Source: Betaproteobacteria bacterium (GTDB lineage: Bacteria; Pseudomonadota; Gammaproteobacteria; Burkholderiales; Eutrophovitaceae). Taken from it: 6,559 nt of DNA. A program made the position numbers and the translations under genes. The notes under the pieces were generated by a model. That model was not told the origin of the DNA and searched no databases. It saw only the letters and a program-made list of their open reading frames with translations. Where the stretch lies: positions 1 to 6,559 of the forward strand of contig QXZO01000014.1 in assembly GCA_009886305.1 (NCBI GenBank). The letters run 5' to 3'. This document shows positions 5,382-6,559 of the stretch, in pieces. Position 1 is the stretch's first letter, and the number at the start of each line of letters is the position of its first letter.

Positions 5382-5705
5382 GTGAAACACTTTGTAATTC
5401 TGTGTCTTGGTTTAATCATCAATATTGCTGTGGCGGCAGCAGCGGATATTGAGAACGGAAAGAAACTATCATCCGCATGTTCAGTTTGTCACGGTAAGGA
5501 CGGCATATCCACATATCCTGAGGCCCCTAATCTTGCTGGCATGAGCTCTATATATTTTGAAAAATCATTAGTTGACTATCGAAAAGGGATTCGACAGGAT
5601 CGACGAATGAGTCTTATCTCATCATCTTTGTCGATGAAGGAAATTAAAGATTTGGCTGCTTGGTATTCCGCTTTTGAAGTAACAGTAACATTACCTGAAC
5701 TGTGA
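5382..5705 (+). CDS. Periplasmic mono-haem class I cytochrome c (c553/c4-like)
   Basis: A 107-residue protein with a GTG start. Residues 1-20 form a Sec signal peptide (MKHFVILCLG... AVAAA), leaving a mature domain of about 87 residues. The haem c site is CSVCH (Cys33, Cys36, proximal His37). Met76 in the RRMSLIS segment is the likely distal ligand. The C-terminal LSMKEIKDLAAWYSAF helix is typical of class I cytochromes of the c4/c553 type, which have similar length per domain. It is the obvious electron acceptor for the upstream PQQ dehydrogenase, though that pairing is inferred from position. Its start lies 14 bases after the terminator, implying lower expression than the dehydrogenase. Its stop overlaps the next start by four bases (GTGA), indicating translational coupling. 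Confidence 0.92.
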   Translation: MKHFVILCLGLIINIAVAAAADIENGKKLSSACSVCHGKDGISTYPEAPNLAGMSSIYFEKSLVDYRKGIRQDRRMSLISSSLSMKEIKDLAAWYSAFEVTVTLPEL

Positions 5706-6064
5706 GACGAAAACTTGTTTTTTTAGTTTTAATGAGCCTCATCGCCTACTCACATGCCAATGAAGGTTTTGTATCAGTAGAACAATTCCTCAATGAGTGC
5801 AAGGTGGACAAAGAGCCGTGCATGGCTTTCGTTATGGGGGTTGTTGAGGGCGCTCGACACCAAACTAGGGAGCAGCTGAAGGAACAGCCCTACGCATTTT
5901 TGGTTCATGGTAACCCTGTGTGTCTTCCAGGATCATGGAATAGCGAAAAACTTACCGAAATAGCCGTTACAGTGCTGACAAATCAACGGCAAACTTGGCC
6001 GTACTCTGCTGTATCAGGCATTTTAATCGCCTTATCTAGCCAATCAACATGCGAATCAACTTAG
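5702..6064 (+). CDS. Exported four-cysteine protein, Rap1a/Tai-like
   Basis: A 120-residue protein with a GTG start that overlaps the cytochrome stop (GTGA). There is no separate Shine-Dalgarno sequence, so translation probably restarts after the cytochrome. MRRK plus a hydrophobic stretch ending SHA gives a signal peptide cut after Ala19. The mature part has four cysteines (33, 40, 74, 117). The pattern Cys-x-Ala-Phe-x-x-Gly-Val-Val-Glu-Gly, then VCLPG, then a Leu-rich helix and a final Cys resembles the Rap1a/Tai domain family. In that family the cysteines form two disulfides, and some members neutralise type VI secretion peptidoglycan amidases. Many other members have no known role. No effector or secretion gene is visible here, so immunity should not be assumed. 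A part in cytochrome or dehydrogenase function is equally possible. Confidence 0.75.
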   Translation: MRRKLVFLVLMSLIAYSHANEGFVSVEQFLNECKVDKEPCMAFVMGVVEGARHQTREQLKEQPYAFLVHGNPVCLPGSWNSEKLTEIAVTVLTNQRQTWPYSAVSGILIALSSQSTCEST

Positions 6065-6136
6065 TAAAAAACCGTTGTATGCCTACCTTAAGAGGCCACA
6101 ATCCAACACTGCTCTAATATACCTCTTACACAGGTC

Positions 6137-6157
6137 CTGGGGAGCTGATCCCTTCAG
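6137..6157 (+). other. Small hairpin after the Rap1a/Tai-like gene
   Basis: CTGGGGA (6137-6143) can pair with TCCC..CAG (6149-6157) around a GCTGA loop, with a two-base TT bulge. No T tract follows, so it is at best a weak or factor-dependent end of the cytochrome transcript. Confidence 0.2.
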
Positions 6158-6221
6158 CAATAAGTTATCAGTAACAGGCTTATATTGGTTGTAAAATCTA
6201 TACTTTGCAGTTAGTCAAACG

Positions 6222-6559
6222 ATGGACTCAATGAAATTAGCTATTCTCATCCCATTCTCTGTGGTTATTGTCGCTTGTTTCGTGGGATTCCCTTTAGCCA
6301 ATGATTTCGAAGTAGCACCATCCTTTGACTGCGTTGAAAATATATCTGTTAGTCAAAAAGTGATTTGCCAATCACAATCCCTCTCCGCCCTTGATTTTGA
6401 GTTATCAACGCATATTGACGGTCTCAGACAATTATTAACAAGAACTCAGTATCTTGTAGAAGCAAGAAATTTCGTAGAGAAGAGAGCTTCATGCGGCGAG
6501 AGCGCAGAGTGTCTTACCCGATTATATGAAGCTCGTTTATGGCGGGTTAGGTCGCGCGT
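6222..6559 (+). CDS. Exported LprI/DUF1311-like protein, 3' end outside the window
   Basis: The frame is open from an ATG at 6222 to the window end (112 codons so far); an ATG at 6231 would give a more typical signal peptide starting MKLAI. Neither has a clear Shine-Dalgarno sequence. A TATACT box at 6199-6204 may be a -10, but its -35 is poor. Numbered from 6222, IVAC (16-19) fits a lipobox, with PLA before Asn27 as an alternative type I cleavage site. The mature part has PSFDC (33-37), Cys49 in VIC, then LSALD (54-58), a helix, and Cys91 and Cys97 in the RASCG...CLTRLYEARL region. This order of cysteines and helices is the LprI N-terminal/DUF1311 pattern. That family includes a mycobacterial lysozyme-inhibitor lipoprotein; most members are uncharacterised. 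The window end may cut off further domains. Confidence 0.72.
   Translation, partial: MDSMKLAILIPFSVVIVACFVGFPLANDFEVAPSFDCVENISVSQKVICQSQSLSALDFELSTHIDGLRQLLTRTQYLVEARNFVEKRASCGESAECLTRLYEARLWRVRSR

Noticed and set aside
5702..6559. The two small exported proteins as part of a type VI secretion effector-immunity locus.
   Set aside because: No effector, VgrG, Hcp, PAAR or other secretion gene is present, and the upstream neighbours are a dehydrogenase and a cytochrome.

Overview
The window reads as chromosomal DNA of a Gram-negative proteobacterium, probably an aquatic or marine gammaproteobacterium. The grounds are moderate GC, exported enzymes with Sec signal peptides, a PQQ-type dehydrogenase next to a c-type cytochrome, and small periplasmic Rap1a/Tai-like and LprI-like proteins. 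The taxonomic guess is inference. I see no tRNA or rRNA gene, insertion sequence, phage gene or CRISPR array.

Left part (1-3803): two divergent gene pairs of cytoplasmic small-molecule enzymes. On the minus strand are an atypical short-chain dehydrogenase/reductase (569-1312) and, downstream of it, a double-length 4-oxalocrotonate-tautomerase-like protein (38-406). On the plus strand are a mandelate racemase-like enolase-superfamily enzyme (1534-2757) and an NAD(P)-dependent extended SDR of the dihydroflavonol-reductase type (2796-3803). The roughly 220-bp gap between the SDR and the enolase-superfamily gene should hold both promoters and contains a spaced inverted repeat. A dehydratase/racemase-type enzyme, two oxidoreductases and a tautomerase together look like a catabolic route for a hydroxy acid, sugar acid or ring-cleavage product. 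The substrate cannot be read from the sequence.

Middle (3804-4077): a 274-bp intergenic stretch with several inverted repeats, one overlapping a possible promoter, then a perfect TATAAT box and a good Shine-Dalgarno sequence.

Right part (4078-6559): a run of exported proteins. A PQQ-dependent sugar-dehydrogenase-type beta-propeller (4078-5322) ends in a strong intrinsic terminator. A mono-haem cytochrome c (5382-5705) starts only 14 bases beyond that terminator, and its stop codon overlaps the start of a four-cysteine Rap1a/Tai-like periplasmic protein (5702-6064). A gene cut by the window end (6222 onward) encodes an exported LprI/DUF1311-like protein. The dehydrogenase and cytochrome are a natural donor/acceptor pair for periplasmic oxidation; the role of the two small proteins is open.

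The most notable sequence-level points are these. Three enzymes deviate at positions that are catalytic in their superfamilies: SDR Tyr to Phe, an extended SDR with shifted Tyr-Lys spacing, and an enolase-superfamily KxN in place of KxK. A terminator sits directly in front of the cytochrome ribosome-binding site. A Rap1a/Tai-type protein is translationally coupled to a cytochrome with no secretion-system genes in view.
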